NCBI RefSeq assembly: GCF_900129845.1
Contig: NZ_FQXB01000002.1
Location: 1 to 64,000, forward strand
DNA length: 64,000 nt
DNA from: Cognatiyoonia sediminum
Lineage (GTDB): Bacteria; Pseudomonadota; Alphaproteobacteria; Rhodobacterales; Rhodobacteraceae
Direction of reading: 5' to 3'
The position numbers were made by a program, and so were the translations under genes. A model generated the notes under the pieces. It was not told the DNA's origin and made no database searches. It saw nothing but the letters and a program-made list of their open reading frames with translations. The stretch's first letter is position 1. Every line of letters begins with the position of its first letter. Shown piece by piece: positions 7,917 to 17,060 of this stretch.

Positions 7917-8729
7917 TTAACCCCACTCGGCCGGGTCGAGAGCGAGGAGTTCGGAGAATTGCGCATAAAGGGCCGGTTCTTCCCGCCTGAACGCGTTGGG
8001 TTTTTCGAAGAACGTGACGATGGCTTCCGCAAAAAATTCCTCATGACCCGTTGCCCCGTATGGGTCGATCAGAGTCTTGCGACCGTGTTCGACGCGCGCC
8101 ACATGCGCACCAAAGGCATCGAGCATCGCTTTCTCCCATGCCTCATAGGCCTGACCTTTGCGTAAGACGGGGATGCCGTTGGTGCTGCCTGTTAGCTCGT
8201 CCAACTGATGGGTGAATTCGTGAATCACGACGTTATGGCCGTCATGATCATCCAAGCCCCCTTGTAACGCGTGGGGCCACGACAGGATCACCGGCCCGCG
8301 CGCCCAACTTTCACCAAGTACGATGTTGTCTTGCTCGCTCACCACATAGCCGTCACGGCGTTGGTGGCGCGAATGGAAGGCGGTAGGGTAGATCAGAACG
8401 GTGCGTAGTGTGTCGTACCAAGACGGGCTATTGACCACCAAGAGGCAGGCTTGCGCTGCGATGGAAAGCTTCATCTCTTCTGTGATTTCGATCCCATTGC
8501 CGTGAAACGTGATTTGATCGAGGAAGAGGTTCATTTTTCCTTCGAGAGCGGGCCGCAATTCCTCTGGCAGATGGTGAGTAATGGGCACCAGCTTATCAAC
8601 GATCTGACGCTGCTCTGCGGTGAGTGGTGTGGCGAGCAATTTATTGCGTCTGCTTTGCCGCTGAAACCAGCGGTACAGGAAGACGGCTAAGACGATCAGC
8701 GGGAGGGCGATGAAAAAGAGATAAAACAT
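7917..8729 (-). CDS. mtfA: MtfA-like zinc-dependent peptidase (M90)
   Basis: 270 residues. A single N-terminal membrane segment (LFFIALPLIVLAVFLYRWF) is followed by the M90/MtfA domain with the zinc motif HEFTHQLDE and a downstream glutamate in HEEFFAEA. In E. coli MtfA binds the Mlc repressor and has aminopeptidase activity; here the partner is unknown. The membrane anchor is typical of many proteobacterial homologues. It is upstream of ychF on the same strand with a gap of about 60 bases, and divergent from trpA. Confidence 0.85.
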   Translation of the reverse strand: MFYLFFIALPLIVLAVFLYRWFQRQSRRNKLLATPLTAEQRQIVDKLVPITHHLPEELRPALEGKMNLFLDQITFHGNGIEITEEMKLSIAAQACLLVVNSPSWYDTLRTVLIYPTAFHSRHQRRDGYVVSEQDNIVLGESWARGPVILSWPHALQGGLDDHDGHNVVIHEFTHQLDELTGSTNGIPVLRKGQAYEAWEKAMLDAFGAHVARVEHGRKTLIDPYGATGHEEFFAEAIVTFFEKPNAFRREEPALYAQFSELLALDPAEWG

Positions 8730-8862
8730 AAGGTCTATGTATTGGGTTCGCTACCAAATTGGGAGAGGGAACCGGCGTTTGCCCCTCGCATTTTCACCTG
8801 ACCCATTGATTTTCCCGCCCGCCTACGTCAAACCGCGTTGAGCATTTAGCCAGGGGATCACG

Positions 8863-9654
8863 ATGAGCCGGATTGACGCCAAATTTGCAGAACTGCGCGC
8901 CGCAGGGAAAAAGGCTTTTGTGGCCTATGTGATGGCAGGCGACACGGACTATGACACCGGGTTTGAGGTGATGCAGGGTCTCCCTGCAGCAGGAGTTGAT
9001 ATCATCGAATTGGGGATGCCGTTTACGGACCCAATGGCCGATGGCTCAACGATCCAATTGGCGGGGCAGCGCGCGCTGGAAGGCGGCATGACCTTAGAGA
9101 TGACGCTGCAATATGCGCGGGATTTCCGCAAATCTGACGACACCACGCCGATTGTGATGATGGGATACTACAACCCGATCTATTCGCGAGGCGTGGATGC
9201 GTTTTTGACAGATGCCAAAGAGGCAGGAATTGACGGCTTGATTGTGGTCGACCTGCCGCCAGAAGAAGATGATGAGCTATGCATTCCAGCGCAGGCCGCG
9301 GGGATCAACTTTATCCGTTTGGCCACACCGACGACCGATGACAAACGCCTGCCCACGGTTCTGCAGAATACGTCTGGTTTTGTGTATTACGTGTCGATGA
9401 CCGGGATTACAGGCACAGCGGACGTCCAAAGTGATGAGGTGGCACCAGAGGTCGCACGGATCAAGGCGGCCACAAACCTTCCTGTGATCGTTGGTTTCGG
9501 GATCAAGACACCCGCCGATGCGAAGGCCGTGGCAAGTGTGTCTGATGGCGCGGTTGTTGGATCGGCCATCGTCGCAAAGATTGGTGCGGGGGAGCCTGTG
9601 CCGGACGTCCTTGGCTTCGTGGGCGAGTTGGCAGACGGGGCGCATAGCGACTGA
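8863..9654 (+). CDS. trpA: tryptophan synthase alpha chain
   Basis: 263 residues, standard for TrpA, which cleaves indole-3-glycerol phosphate to indole for the TrpB partner. Catalytic Glu49 and Asp60 are both in place ([15 protein letters not shown]). The phosphate-binding end is [11 protein letters not shown] and GAVVGSAIV. The gene stands alone here: trpB and trpF lie 14 kb away on the other strand, a split I believe is common in Rhodobacterales. Its TGA is directly followed by the reversed stop of the MarR gene, so the two meet tail to tail. Confidence 0.97.
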   Translation: MSRIDAKFAELRAAGKKAFVAYVMAGDTDYDTGFEVMQGLPAAGVDIIELGMPFTDPMADGSTIQLAGQRALEGGMTLEMTLQYARDFRKSDDTTPIVMMGYYNPIYSRGVDAFLTDAKEAGIDGLIVVDLPPEEDDELCIPAQAAGINFIRLATPTTDDKRLPTVLQNTSGFVYYVSMTGITGTADVQSDEVAPEVARIKAATNLPVIVGFGIKTPADAKAVASVSDGAVVGSAIVAKIGAGEPVPDVLGFVGELADGAHSD

Positions 9655-10107
9655 TCAAGGTGCATCTCTTGCCTTGTCCATCGTCTCGCGCAGCTTGATG
9701 AGGAACGGTAGCGCGGCTTTGAAGTTCTCTGGATCAAACTGACCCAAAACCCGTTGGAAATCGGGAATGAGGCTGACGATTGCAGCTTCCCGCACATCGC
9801 GCCCCGCCTGCGTGATTGCGATGATTTTGGATCGAGCATCTTCGGGGTTGGTCGCCATATCAATCAAGCCACGCTTTTGTAAGACAGCCAATGTATGAGA
9901 CATTGACGTCTTGGGGACTTGGAACGCTTTAGCGATCTGCAATGGTGTTCTACCGTCACCCAATCTCACCAAGTGGTTCAAGACCCCAAAGTGAGGTGCG
10001 ATCAGCCCCTCAGGCAGGTGAGCCTCCAACTGTGTGCGGCTCAACTGCTCAATTATTCCGATCTCGTTGAAAAAAGCGAAAATGGGGCCGAAGTCTTCTG
10101 GCTTCAT
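9655..10107 (-). CDS. MarR-family transcriptional regulator
   Basis: 150 residues with a winged helix: HFGVLNHLVRLGDGRTP, IAKAFQVPKTSMSHTLAVLQ as recognition region, then the wing DARSKIIAIT. I chose ATG 10107, which overlaps the upstream oxidoreductase stop as ATGA; an ATG nine codons earlier (10134) has no ribosome site. It is the second gene of a two-gene operon, so it probably autoregulates through the repeated site at 11262-11297. Ligand unknown; the coupled flavin oxidoreductase suggests a quinone, nitro compound or other electrophile. Confidence 0.88.
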   Translation of the reverse strand: MKPEDFGPIFAFFNEIGIIEQLSRTQLEAHLPEGLIAPHFGVLNHLVRLGDGRTPLQIAKAFQVPKTSMSHTLAVLQKRGLIDMATNPEDARSKIIAITQAGRDVREAAIVSLIPDFQRVLGQFDPENFKAALPFLIKLRETMDKARDAP

Positions 10108-11246
10108 GTGATGATTTTGTTCTCCAATGTCCATCGCGGGCTGGCGGCAACTTTCGGACCATAGCCCACGCGCGCCAACATTTGCACAGTTTCGCCTTGC
10201 GGGGCCAGTCGGTTGTGGATCGCGGCGTATTCCTCGGCCATTTCAGGGTATTCCTGCAGCGCTTGCGACATCGGCTGCATGGCAAGATCAAGTGGGGTGA
10301 CCGCAAGGTTCATCCGAAGCCAATCGCGCCCGGCATTGATTTGATCTGTACGCGTGTTTGTCTGCGTCGTTAGCCAGACGAATCCCATCGCAGTCATTGA
10401 GTTGTTGGTTATGTAATCAATCCCTCCGGAATAGACTTGCGACGCGGGATCAAGTGCGGCTTCGCGGCTGAGGAACCCAGCGCTGCGCGCGGTTTCAAAA
10501 AGGGGCCCGCTGAAGTCAATTCCGTCCGGATTTGCATCGACTTCTTTGCGGCCAATACGAAACAAGTCGAAGCTTTCCTTGTAGGTGTGCGGCGTTTCTG
10601 TTTCAATCAAACGGGCGCGAAGCGACAGCGCCCTGAGTTCGTCGATGTCATCCGGATCGACGGTTCCTCCGGCTGAGCCGCCGTTGATGACAACATCCGC
10701 AACAGTGGCCAAGGTGCCAGCGGCGACGGGGCGCGTCAGGTCATAGGGTTCTTTGGTTGACCGACGCTCCATCACATATTGAAACAACGGATCGGGGTCA
10801 CCTGCCCCGGCGTTCAACGTCACGCGCGCGATTGGGCGGAGGTCTAATGCCTCTGGATTGCTACCGTCTGGGAAAAGATCGAAGGCTACACCATAGCCTT
10901 CTTGCGCCGCAGCCATACGCAGAAGTTCAAGGAAACACCCAAGGCCGATTGTGATTTGGCGGCTGTACGGATCGGTGTGCGGCAATAGGCGATCGAGGTC
11001 GGCGAACAATGTGATTTCATTGTCTGTCGATAGGTCGACCATCCAAGGTTGGCGATTATGGGGATTAGGGGCGAGCAAAGCATAGCTTAAGACATTCCGG
11101 CGTACATCGTCGTATTGGCCTGCGAGCTTCCATGGTTTGAGGGCAACCTCCAGCGGGCGGGTCACGTGGTATCCAAAACCTGCGCCGGCCGCGATGACGG
11201 TGCCTCCCCCGATAATGCCGAGCATTTTTCTACGCGTCAGTTCCAT
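10104..11246 (-). CDS. Acg-family FMN-binding oxidoreductase with Tat-like signal
   Basis: A 380-residue nitroreductase-fold protein of the Acg type, the branch in which two nitroreductase-like halves are joined. It starts with a twin-arginine-like signal (LTRRKMLGIIGGGTVIAAGAG), then APNPHNRQPW, a flavin-region signature, and DPYSRQITIGLG. It is presumably periplasmic or membrane-tethered. I favour ATG 11246, which has GGAG six bases upstream; the upstream ATG at 11258 overlaps that ribosome site. The MarR gene follows with a 4-base overlap, so this enzyme is the likely regulated target. Substrate unknown. Confidence 0.8.
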   Translation of the reverse strand: MELTRRKMLGIIGGGTVIAAGAGFGYHVTRPLEVALKPWKLAGQYDDVRRNVLSYALLAPNPHNRQPWMVDLSTDNEITLFADLDRLLPHTDPYSRQITIGLGCFLELLRMAAAQEGYGVAFDLFPDGSNPEALDLRPIARVTLNAGAGDPDPLFQYVMERRSTKEPYDLTRPVAAGTLATVADVVINGGSAGGTVDPDDIDELRALSLRARLIETETPHTYKESFDLFRIGRKEVDANPDGIDFSGPLFETARSAGFLSREAALDPASQVYSGGIDYITNNSMTAMGFVWLTTQTNTRTDQINAGRDWLRMNLAVTPLDLAMQPMSQALQEYPEMAEEYAAIHNRLAPQGETVQMLARVGYGPKVAASPRWTLENKIIT

Positions 11247-11258
11247 TTTGATCTCCAT

Positions 11259-11300
11259 TAATACGATTTCGCACTATAATATTAGTTCGATATCGTATTA
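11259..11300. promoter_or_regulatory. candidate MarR operator pair between oxidoreductase and lldD
   Basis: TAATACGAT at 11259-11267 and its exact reverse complement at 11292-11300 frame the intergenic region. Inside are two related 12-mers, TACGATTTCGCA (11262-11273) and TTCGATATCGTA (11286-11297), which are near-copies in opposite orientation with centres about 24 bp apart. A TATAAT lies between them at 11275-11280. Position and symmetry suit a MarR dimer pair controlling the minus-strand operon and perhaps lldD. Confidence 0.5.
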
Positions 11301-11383
11301 TTGAAGATATTTTTCCTCCATTGCGAATTTTTGCGCTTATTGGTAAGCAATCCTAACCAATATTGCCCTGAAAGACTTGAACT

Positions 11384-12547
11384 ATGCCTATCATCACCAA
11401 CATCGACGATCTCAAGCGGCTTCATAAGCGGCGCGCGCCAAAGATGTTTTTTGACTACGCGGAGTCAGGCAGTTGGACGGAGCAGACGTTTAGAGAGAAC
11501 ACTTCTGACTTTGACAAAATCCGATTTCGGCAACGTGTTGCTGTCGACATGACGAACCGGACCACCAAGGGTTCGCTGCTTGGAACCGATTACGAAATGC
11601 CGGTGGCCTTAGCTCCTGTCGGGTTGACCGGAATGCAAAATGCGGACGGTGAGATTAAAGCGGCGCGGGCGGCTGAGAAATTTGGCGTACCCTATTGCCT
11701 CTCAACGATGTCGATTTGCTCAATTGAAGACATTCGCCAGAACACCAGTGCGCCGTTCTGGTTCCAGCTATATGTAATGCGTGACGAGGACTTCGTCGAC
11801 AACATTATCCAACGGGCGAAGAATGCGGGATGTTCAGCGTTGGTGATCACTGTCGATCTGCAAATTCTTGGGCAGCGCCATAAGGATTTGAAGAATGGGT
11901 TGACGGCTCCGCCGAAGCTGACACCAAAGACACTTCTCAACCTCTCGACCAAATGGAGTTGGGGATTAGAGATGCTCGGCACACACCGGCGCACGTTCCG
12001 CAACATTGTTGGACATGCCAAGAGCGTCGAGAATATGAGTTCGTTACACTCTTGGACCGCTGAACAGTTTGATCCAGCCTTGAACTGGGAAACCATTGCG
12101 AAGCTGAAGGAAAACTGGGGCGGCAAGGTCATCATTAAGGGTATCTTGGACCCAGAAGATGCGAAAGAGGCGGTCAAAGCAGGGGCGGATGCGATCATCG
12201 TTTCTAACCACGGCGGGCGGCAGTTGGATGGTGCGTTGTCTTCGATCCGTATGCTGCCGAAGATCGTCGAGGCCGTCGGTGGTCAGATTGAGATCCATTT
12301 GGACAGCGGTATTCGTTCTGGGCAGGACGTGTTGAAGGCTTTGGCGATGGGGGCTGATGGCGTGATGATCGGGCGGGCTTACATCTATGGCCTTGGTGCG
12401 ATGGGAGAGAAAGGTGTGACCACCGCTTTGGACATCATTCAGAAAGAACTCGACACGACGATGGCGTTGTGTGGGAAGCGGAACATCAGCGACATTGATC
12501 GAGATATTCTTTTGGTACCTGAGGATTTCGAGGGGCGTTGGACCTGA
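11384..12547 (+). CDS. lldD: FMN-dependent alpha-hydroxy-acid (L-lactate) dehydrogenase
   Basis: 387 residues of the glycolate oxidase/LldD family. The N-terminal FFDYAESGSW, LAPVGLTGM, WFQLYV, ITVDL, the catalytic SNHGGRQLD histidine region and the HLDSGIRSGQD flavin-phosphate region are all present. Members oxidise 2-hydroxy acids at the membrane face, usually L-lactate to pyruvate, passing electrons to quinone. L-lactate is the likeliest substrate, but other hydroxy acids cannot be excluded. It shares its upstream region with the MarR-controlled operon and is convergent with the MFS gene, two bases from its stop. Confidence 0.85.
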   Translation: MPIITNIDDLKRLHKRRAPKMFFDYAESGSWTEQTFRENTSDFDKIRFRQRVAVDMTNRTTKGSLLGTDYEMPVALAPVGLTGMQNADGEIKAARAAEKFGVPYCLSTMSICSIEDIRQNTSAPFWFQLYVMRDEDFVDNIIQRAKNAGCSALVITVDLQILGQRHKDLKNGLTAPPKLTPKTLLNLSTKWSWGLEMLGTHRRTFRNIVGHAKSVENMSSLHSWTAEQFDPALNWETIAKLKENWGGKVIIKGILDPEDAKEAVKAGADAIIVSNHGGRQLDGALSSIRMLPKIVEAVGGQIEIHLDSGIRSGQDVLKALAMGADGVMIGRAYIYGLGAMGEKGVTTALDIIQKELDTTMALCGKRNISDIDRDILLVPEDFEGRWT

Positions 12548-12549
12548 CG

Positions 12550-13719
12550 CTACGCCGCCGCCGTTGTCGAGGCCGCACCAATTTTAGGTAGTCGTGCGGC
12601 AATGAGAACAAGTGGTACGGCGCATAGGATCACGCCCGCCACGCAGAGGAATGCGATCCGTAAACCGAAAGCTTCGGAAACGAGGCCCATCAGCATTGGC
12701 GCGAAGAAGAAACCGGAGAACCCGATCACAGCGACACGGCTGATGGCTTCGGTTCGCAGATGCGGGCGCACCAGATGTCCCACCATTGAAATGCCGATCG
12801 GGCCGATGACGGAAACGCCCAAGCCAAAGATCCCAAACCCGATCTGAGCGACAAGCGGCGTCCCAGCCAACGCCGCGAGGATCGCCCCTGAGGCTGCAAT
12901 AATCGACCCGCCTATCACGACAGTCACATCGCTGAGGCGTTCAGAGACAGCTTGCCCTGAGAAACGGCCAAACGCCATCGTGAAACCAAGCATCGCCGGA
13001 CCAAGCGCGCCTTCTTTCGCGCCGCCGCCCAAGGTGCGTTCGATGTGCAGAGCGGACCATGCTTCGACCGTGGCCTCTGTCATGAAGGCGGAAAGTGTGA
13101 TCAGGCCGCAGATCACGATTGGCCAGAGAGGATACCTTGCGGCTTTGGCCTCTTCATCCGCGTCAACAACAGCCACGTCCATACGCATAAACGGCACGAG
13201 CAGAATGCAGAAACACGCGAAGCCTGCGACTATGTAGGTTGGCGATAGTCCCGCTTCTCTCGCAAATCCGGTGATCAAGGCAGAGGCCCCATAGGCCACG
13301 GAAAACATGGCGTGATTGGCGTTCATCAGAGGCCTATCGTATTTTGCCTCCAACTCGCTAACGCGGGCGTTCATGACGACATCCAACAGGCCAGAAGCCA
13401 TGCCAACAGCACCCATCAAAAGGCCGAACATAACCGGCACGGTCGCTTGCGCTGGCAAAAACCAAGCGAGAGACAGCGCAACAATGCCAAATCGCATCGA
13501 GTTCGCGCCCAAGATTTTGTCCGCTCGAGGAGCAAGGAACATCGAAGAGACAAGTCCTAGCGCTGACCCCAGCAATAGTGTTCCGAAAACAGCGTCATTG
13601 ACGCCAAGGTTCGCCTTGTAGACTGGAACCAAAGCAGCAAAGCAGCCCCAGAAAACTCCGACCACTACAAACGCCACAACGGGACGGCGAGAGATATATA
13701 AAGCGTTAAGGACTGTCAT
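12550..13719 (-). CDS. MFS transporter
   Basis: A 389-residue major facilitator protein with about 12 hydrophobic segments. N-terminal half: VVAFVVVGVFWGCFAALVP, and after helix 2 an LAPRADKILG loop in the position of the MFS A-motif. Substrate unknown; the shape resembles small sugar/drug MFS proteins of the FucP/YbjJ kind. The start is ATG 13719, but it lacks an upstream purine-rich site, and the codon is embedded in a strong hairpin (13707-13743). The gene may be leaderless or hairpin-regulated. The small ORF at 13799-13981 lies 79 bases upstream on the same strand. Confidence 0.85.
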   Translation of the reverse strand: MTVLNALYISRRPVVAFVVVGVFWGCFAALVPVYKANLGVNDAVFGTLLLGSALGLVSSMFLAPRADKILGANSMRFGIVALSLAWFLPAQATVPVMFGLLMGAVGMASGLLDVVMNARVSELEAKYDRPLMNANHAMFSVAYGASALITGFAREAGLSPTYIVAGFACFCILLVPFMRMDVAVVDADEEAKAARYPLWPIVICGLITLSAFMTEATVEAWSALHIERTLGGGAKEGALGPAMLGFTMAFGRFSGQAVSERLSDVTVVIGGSIIAASGAILAALAGTPLVAQIGFGIFGLGVSVIGPIGISMVGHLVRPHLRTEAISRVAVIGFSGFFFAPMLMGLVSEAFGLRIAFLCVAGVILCAVPLVLIAARLPKIGAASTTAAA

Positions 13720-13743
13720 CGCAGTAAGCGGTGACAGTCCTTA
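13707..13743 (-). promoter_or_regulatory. 12-bp-arm hairpin covering the MFS start codon
   Basis: On the minus strand TAAGGACTGTCA is followed after 13 bases by its exact reverse complement TGACAGTCCTTA. The intervening bases add a CGC/GCG stem with loop TTACT. The T and G of the MFS ATG are in the 3' arm. As RNA this would hide the start codon; as DNA it could be an operator for a dimeric repressor. Confidence 0.6.
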
Positions 13744-13798
13744 GCAGCCAAAGCAAGTTCTTTTTCGAAGGGTGAACGGTAGCGCGTTTCGTGAGTGC

Positions 13799-13981
13799 TT
13801 AGGTGACCCTTTGTTCCAATACGTGACGCGATGCGATCACGATTGCCCTATCAACTGCTTCGACCAATTCTTGCGCCTCAAGTTCTTCGGCATCCAAACT
13901 CACGTAGCCCAAGAGTCGGATTAACCCGAAGAGCATGTGGTCTTTTTCCTTAAAAAATGCCGTTCCATCATAGACCGTCAT
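13799..13981 (-). CDS. small hypothetical protein (60 aa)
   Basis: A 60-residue frame in a 345-base gap between the MFS gene and a LysR gene. It has a short hydrophobic middle (MLFGLIRLLGYVS) and an acidic, helical C-terminal half (DAEELEAQELVEAVDRA). I recognise no family. It could be a real small protein cotranscribed with the MFS gene, or a chance frame. The amphipathic, alanine-glutamate rich composition is more protein-like than random. Confidence 0.4.
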   Translation of the reverse strand: MTVYDGTAFFKEKDHMLFGLIRLLGYVSLDAEELEAQELVEAVDRAIVIASRHVLEQRVT

Positions 13982-14064
13982 CTATTTTCCCGCCGTTCCC
14001 CATAAGACATGTTAACAGTTACTTTACCGCTTGCAGCAAACAATCGATTGATTATAATTCTTCA

Positions 14065-15003
14065 ATGGAAAATTTCGATGTATTGAGGTTAGACGGGCAC
14101 TCGCTAAGCGTTTTCCTTTCGGTGTGCGAAACTGGATCCATCAGCAAGACAGCCGTTGCCTACGATTTGAACCAATCAACGATTAGCCATACGATTGATA
14201 AAGTTCGTGCGGCTGTGGGAGATCCCCTTTTCGTTAAAGCAGGCCGAGGCATCGTCCCAACAGAAGCCGCATTGAGTTTGGTGCCAAGAGTTGAACGCTT
14301 GGTGGCAGAAATTCAGGGTCTGGCCATTCCAGAAAGTTACGATCCAAGAAAAGATAACCAGCCTTTCGCATTGGGAATACAGACACCTGCCCAATTACAC
14401 GACGTGAAGTTGCTTCAAGTAAAACTAGCCAAAATAGCGCCAAACGTCCGGTTGGAGATGAAGCGCGCGGTTCCACAAAACCACATTGCACAAATGCTTC
14501 AGGAAAAAGAGATCGACATTTCATTTGTGATTAATGGCCATGCCCGATCACCTTTCCTGAATAGGACACCATACGGTCAAGATGAACTGGTCGTCTTTTA
14601 TGACCCTAAAGTTCGCGGACCTATAGAATCTGTGGAAGACTATGCAGAGGCAACACATGGGGTGGTCAATTTCGGAGGCAATTCAAAGACACAGATCGAC
14701 ATTGCTTTTGAAAAGCTTGGACGCGAACGCAAAATTGCGTTGGTTGCGCCAACTACATCCATGTTAGGCAATCTTCTCGCGGGCACACCAGCCATAGCAA
14801 CCATGCCCAGTCGGTGGGCGTCGACGGTTTCTCGCGATCTGACCTTTTGCAAAGCACCGATCGATTTGCCACCAATCTATTACGATATTGCGTGGCACCG
14901 GAGAAACGAACATTCAGGTCGCATCATCTGGCTCAGGAACCTTTTGGACGAGGTTGGTCGCGAACTTTACGGTGAAGCCGCGCACGCGCAGAAAAATCCT
15001 TAA
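14065..15003 (+). CDS. LysR-family transcriptional regulator
   Basis: A 312-residue LysR regulator. The N-terminal winged helix is clear (SLSVFLSVCETGSISKTAVA, then NQSTISHTIDKVRAAVGDPLF, KAGRG), followed by a substrate-binding domain with AIATMPSRWAST. The ATG at 14065 gives the canonical N-terminus; the frame is open to 13957 but without a better start. No divergent metabolic gene is next to it: upstream on the other strand is only the 60-residue ORF, downstream is the L25 gene. Target unknown. Confidence 0.9.
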   Translation: MENFDVLRLDGHSLSVFLSVCETGSISKTAVAYDLNQSTISHTIDKVRAAVGDPLFVKAGRGIVPTEAALSLVPRVERLVAEIQGLAIPESYDPRKDNQPFALGIQTPAQLHDVKLLQVKLAKIAPNVRLEMKRAVPQNHIAQMLQEKEIDISFVINGHARSPFLNRTPYGQDELVVFYDPKVRGPIESVEDYAEATHGVVNFGGNSKTQIDIAFEKLGRERKIALVAPTTSMLGNLLAGTPAIATMPSRWASTVSRDLTFCKAPIDLPPIYYDIAWHRRNEHSGRIIWLRNLLDEVGRELYGEAAHAQKNP

Positions 15004-15110
15004 CTGCCTCTATTTTACCCCTTCCCAAGCGAGATGATTCCCCCTAAAGGACGAGCTTCATCAGGTCGGACACCCTTGGAGGCCGGCCGCTACATTATAG
15101 GAATACGACT

Positions 15111-15767
15111 ATGGCTGATAAGATCCCTGATCTTCACGCCACGGTACGCGCGGGGACAGGCAAGGGGGCCGCTCGCGCAGCTCGCCGCGCCGGCGACGTA
15201 CCTGGCATTGTATATGGTGGTGGTGCTGACCCACTTCCGATCAACGTAAACTTCGACAAATTGCTGACACGCCTGCGCAAGGGTGGCTTTATGTCCACGC
15301 TTTACAACCTCAAGGTTGAAGGCCACGACGACGTCCGCGTGATCTGCCGCGGCGTTCAGCGTCACGTTGTTAAAGATCTGCCAACGCACATCGACCTGAT
15401 GCGCCTGAAGCGGACAACACGCGTGAAGTTGATGATCCCTGTAAACTTCCTCAACCAAGACACATGCCCAGGCATCAAGAAGGGCGGCGTTCTGACTGTT
15501 GTTCGCCCTGAAGTGGAACTAGAAGTTCTTGCAGGTGATATCCCTGAGGCAATCGATGTCGAACTGGCTGAAGCGCAGATCGGTGACACACTGTCCATCA
15601 GCAGCGTGACATTGCCAGAAGGTGCAAAACCGACAGTCGACCGTGACTTCGTTATTGCGAACATCCAGCCGCCGAAGAACGCGATTGCGGATGATGAAGA
15701 CGCAGCCGAAGAAGGTGGTGAAGAGGCTGCTGAAGGCGGTGCAGAAGAAGAAGCTGCGGAAGAGTAA
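15111..15767 (+). CDS. rplY: 50S ribosomal protein L25 (CTC family)
   Basis: 218 residues: an L25 5S-rRNA-binding domain ([26 protein letters not shown]) plus the C-terminal TL5/CTC beta domain, ending in a low-complexity acidic tail of Glu, Ala and Gly. This long form is normal for alphaproteobacteria. Start ATG 15111 with AGGAAT upstream. A strong terminator follows 24 bases after the stop. Pth, often adjacent to rplY, is 3.2 kb downstream on the same strand, so DUF418, LysR and epimerase genes separate the usual pair. Confidence 0.95.
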   Translation: MADKIPDLHATVRAGTGKGAARAARRAGDVPGIVYGGGADPLPINVNFDKLLTRLRKGGFMSTLYNLKVEGHDDVRVICRGVQRHVVKDLPTHIDLMRLKRTTRVKLMIPVNFLNQDTCPGIKKGGVLTVVRPEVELEVLAGDIPEAIDVELAEAQIGDTLSISSVTLPEGAKPTVDRDFVIANIQPPKNAIADDEDAAEEGGEEAAEGGAEEEAAEE

Positions 15768-15790
15768 TCTCTTACCTCTAGCGAATTTAA

Positions 15791-15817
15791 GCGGGGCCTA
15801 GCTGGCCCCGTTTTTTT
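15791..15817 (+). terminator. intrinsic terminator of rplY
   Basis: CGGGGCC (15792-15798) and GGCCCCG (15804-15810) form a 7-bp GC stem with loop TAGCT, followed by seven T. The stem overlaps the last codons and stop of the convergent DUF418 gene. Confidence 0.92.
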
Positions 15818-16922
15818 GTGCCCGACCGTATGTGAAACGCCGCAGGACCCATTCGAAGGGTCCAAGTCGGAATTTCAGCCGCCAGAGGCTCAAGGCCATG
15901 ATCAAAGCAATCGTTACCGATACAGCGATGAGTTCGGCTGTCGCCAGACCGACCTGTTCCCATAGGCCCAAGCCATAAGGCGCGAAAATCAAGCTCAACA
16001 GGATCGACTGGCCAAGGTAGATACTCAAACTTGATCCTCCTACTGCGAGGAGCTTTTGCGTGATCGGTCCGGGATGTCGAGATAACTGCGCGATCAGTCC
16101 AAGGTAGCCAAGCGTGGCCAGCGGTGCAGCGGCGGCAACTATGAATTGGCCAACGGTCATATCCCCCCAAACGGTCATACCAGCACCGATGAGGCTGAGG
16201 GCGACGCTCGGGATCAGTGCGATCGACCGGGCCTTGGCCCAAATTGGGTGATCTGGTTGGTCGATGATGCCAGCTTTGACCGCTGCAAGGCCAAGGCAGA
16301 ACCATCCAAGTGCGGCGATCCCTTGGATAAAGATCAGAAGGAAAACGACTATGGCGAACGATACGGATCGGAACAGGAAAACATCGAAGAAGCTTCCTTC
16401 AGTCATGACCACAGCTTCGAGATCTAGAAACTCCTGTGGAATACCGCCCTCGCCTAGCATCAAGAGGGATCCGATACCAACTGAGGCAACCAACAGGATT
16501 GTGCCCATCCGCGTCAAACGTCGGACAGACCAATTTCGCATCAAATACAAAAGGCTGCCCATCAAACCGTAGATGAAGAGAATATCGCCATAGAAGAAAA
16601 GAGTGCCGTGTAGAAACCCAAGGATCAGCAAACCGATCATGCGCCGCCGATATAGTGGACCAAAGTCGATGGACCGACGTTCAGCTGAGGCCATCAGAAA
16701 TCCGAGGCCGACGCCAAACATGAACGAAAAGAGGCCATAGCTTTTGAGCGTCGCCAGTCCTTCAACCAGAAATTTTGTAATCTGATCTGCAATCGACACG
16801 GCCGGAGCCGTCTCATCAGAAATGGAAATGGAGTAGGCGAAGAACTGGACGTTTACAACCACGATCCCGAACAGAGCGATCAGGCGCAAATAGTCGGGCA
16901 TGAGTGCGCGATCGGGATTCAT
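15798..16922 (-). CDS. DUF418-family membrane protein
   Basis: 374 residues with about ten hydrophobic segments. It begins PDYLRLIALFGIVVVNVQFF, has FSFMFGVGLGFLM and ends with a conserved DUF418 region (LSIYLGQSILLSLIF, LGPFEWVLRRFTYG). DUF418 proteins resemble acyltransferase-3-like integral membrane proteins, and no biochemical role is established. The last codons (encoding KNGAS) and the stop are drawn from the rplY terminator hairpin, so the C-terminus and the terminator constrain each other. Confidence 0.88.
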   Translation of the reverse strand: MNPDRALMPDYLRLIALFGIVVVNVQFFAYSISISDETAPAVSIADQITKFLVEGLATLKSYGLFSFMFGVGLGFLMASAERRSIDFGPLYRRRMIGLLILGFLHGTLFFYGDILFIYGLMGSLLYLMRNWSVRRLTRMGTILLVASVGIGSLLMLGEGGIPQEFLDLEAVVMTEGSFFDVFLFRSVSFAIVVFLLIFIQGIAALGWFCLGLAAVKAGIIDQPDHPIWAKARSIALIPSVALSLIGAGMTVWGDMTVGQFIVAAAAPLATLGYLGLIAQLSRHPGPITQKLLAVGGSSLSIYLGQSILLSLIFAPYGLGLWEQVGLATAELIAVSVTIALIMALSLWRLKFRLGPFEWVLRRFTYGRAQKNGAS

Positions 16923-17060
16923 TTAAAGCCACTCCTAAAGCAATTCCCTCTGGCATTTGATGCGGCGAGGATTGAAACACTTCTGCGAAGCTAGCGGCAG
17001 CGGGCTCGAATAACACAACAGTAACTGGTGACTGGCTCGAAGCCAACCATAATCATTGCC

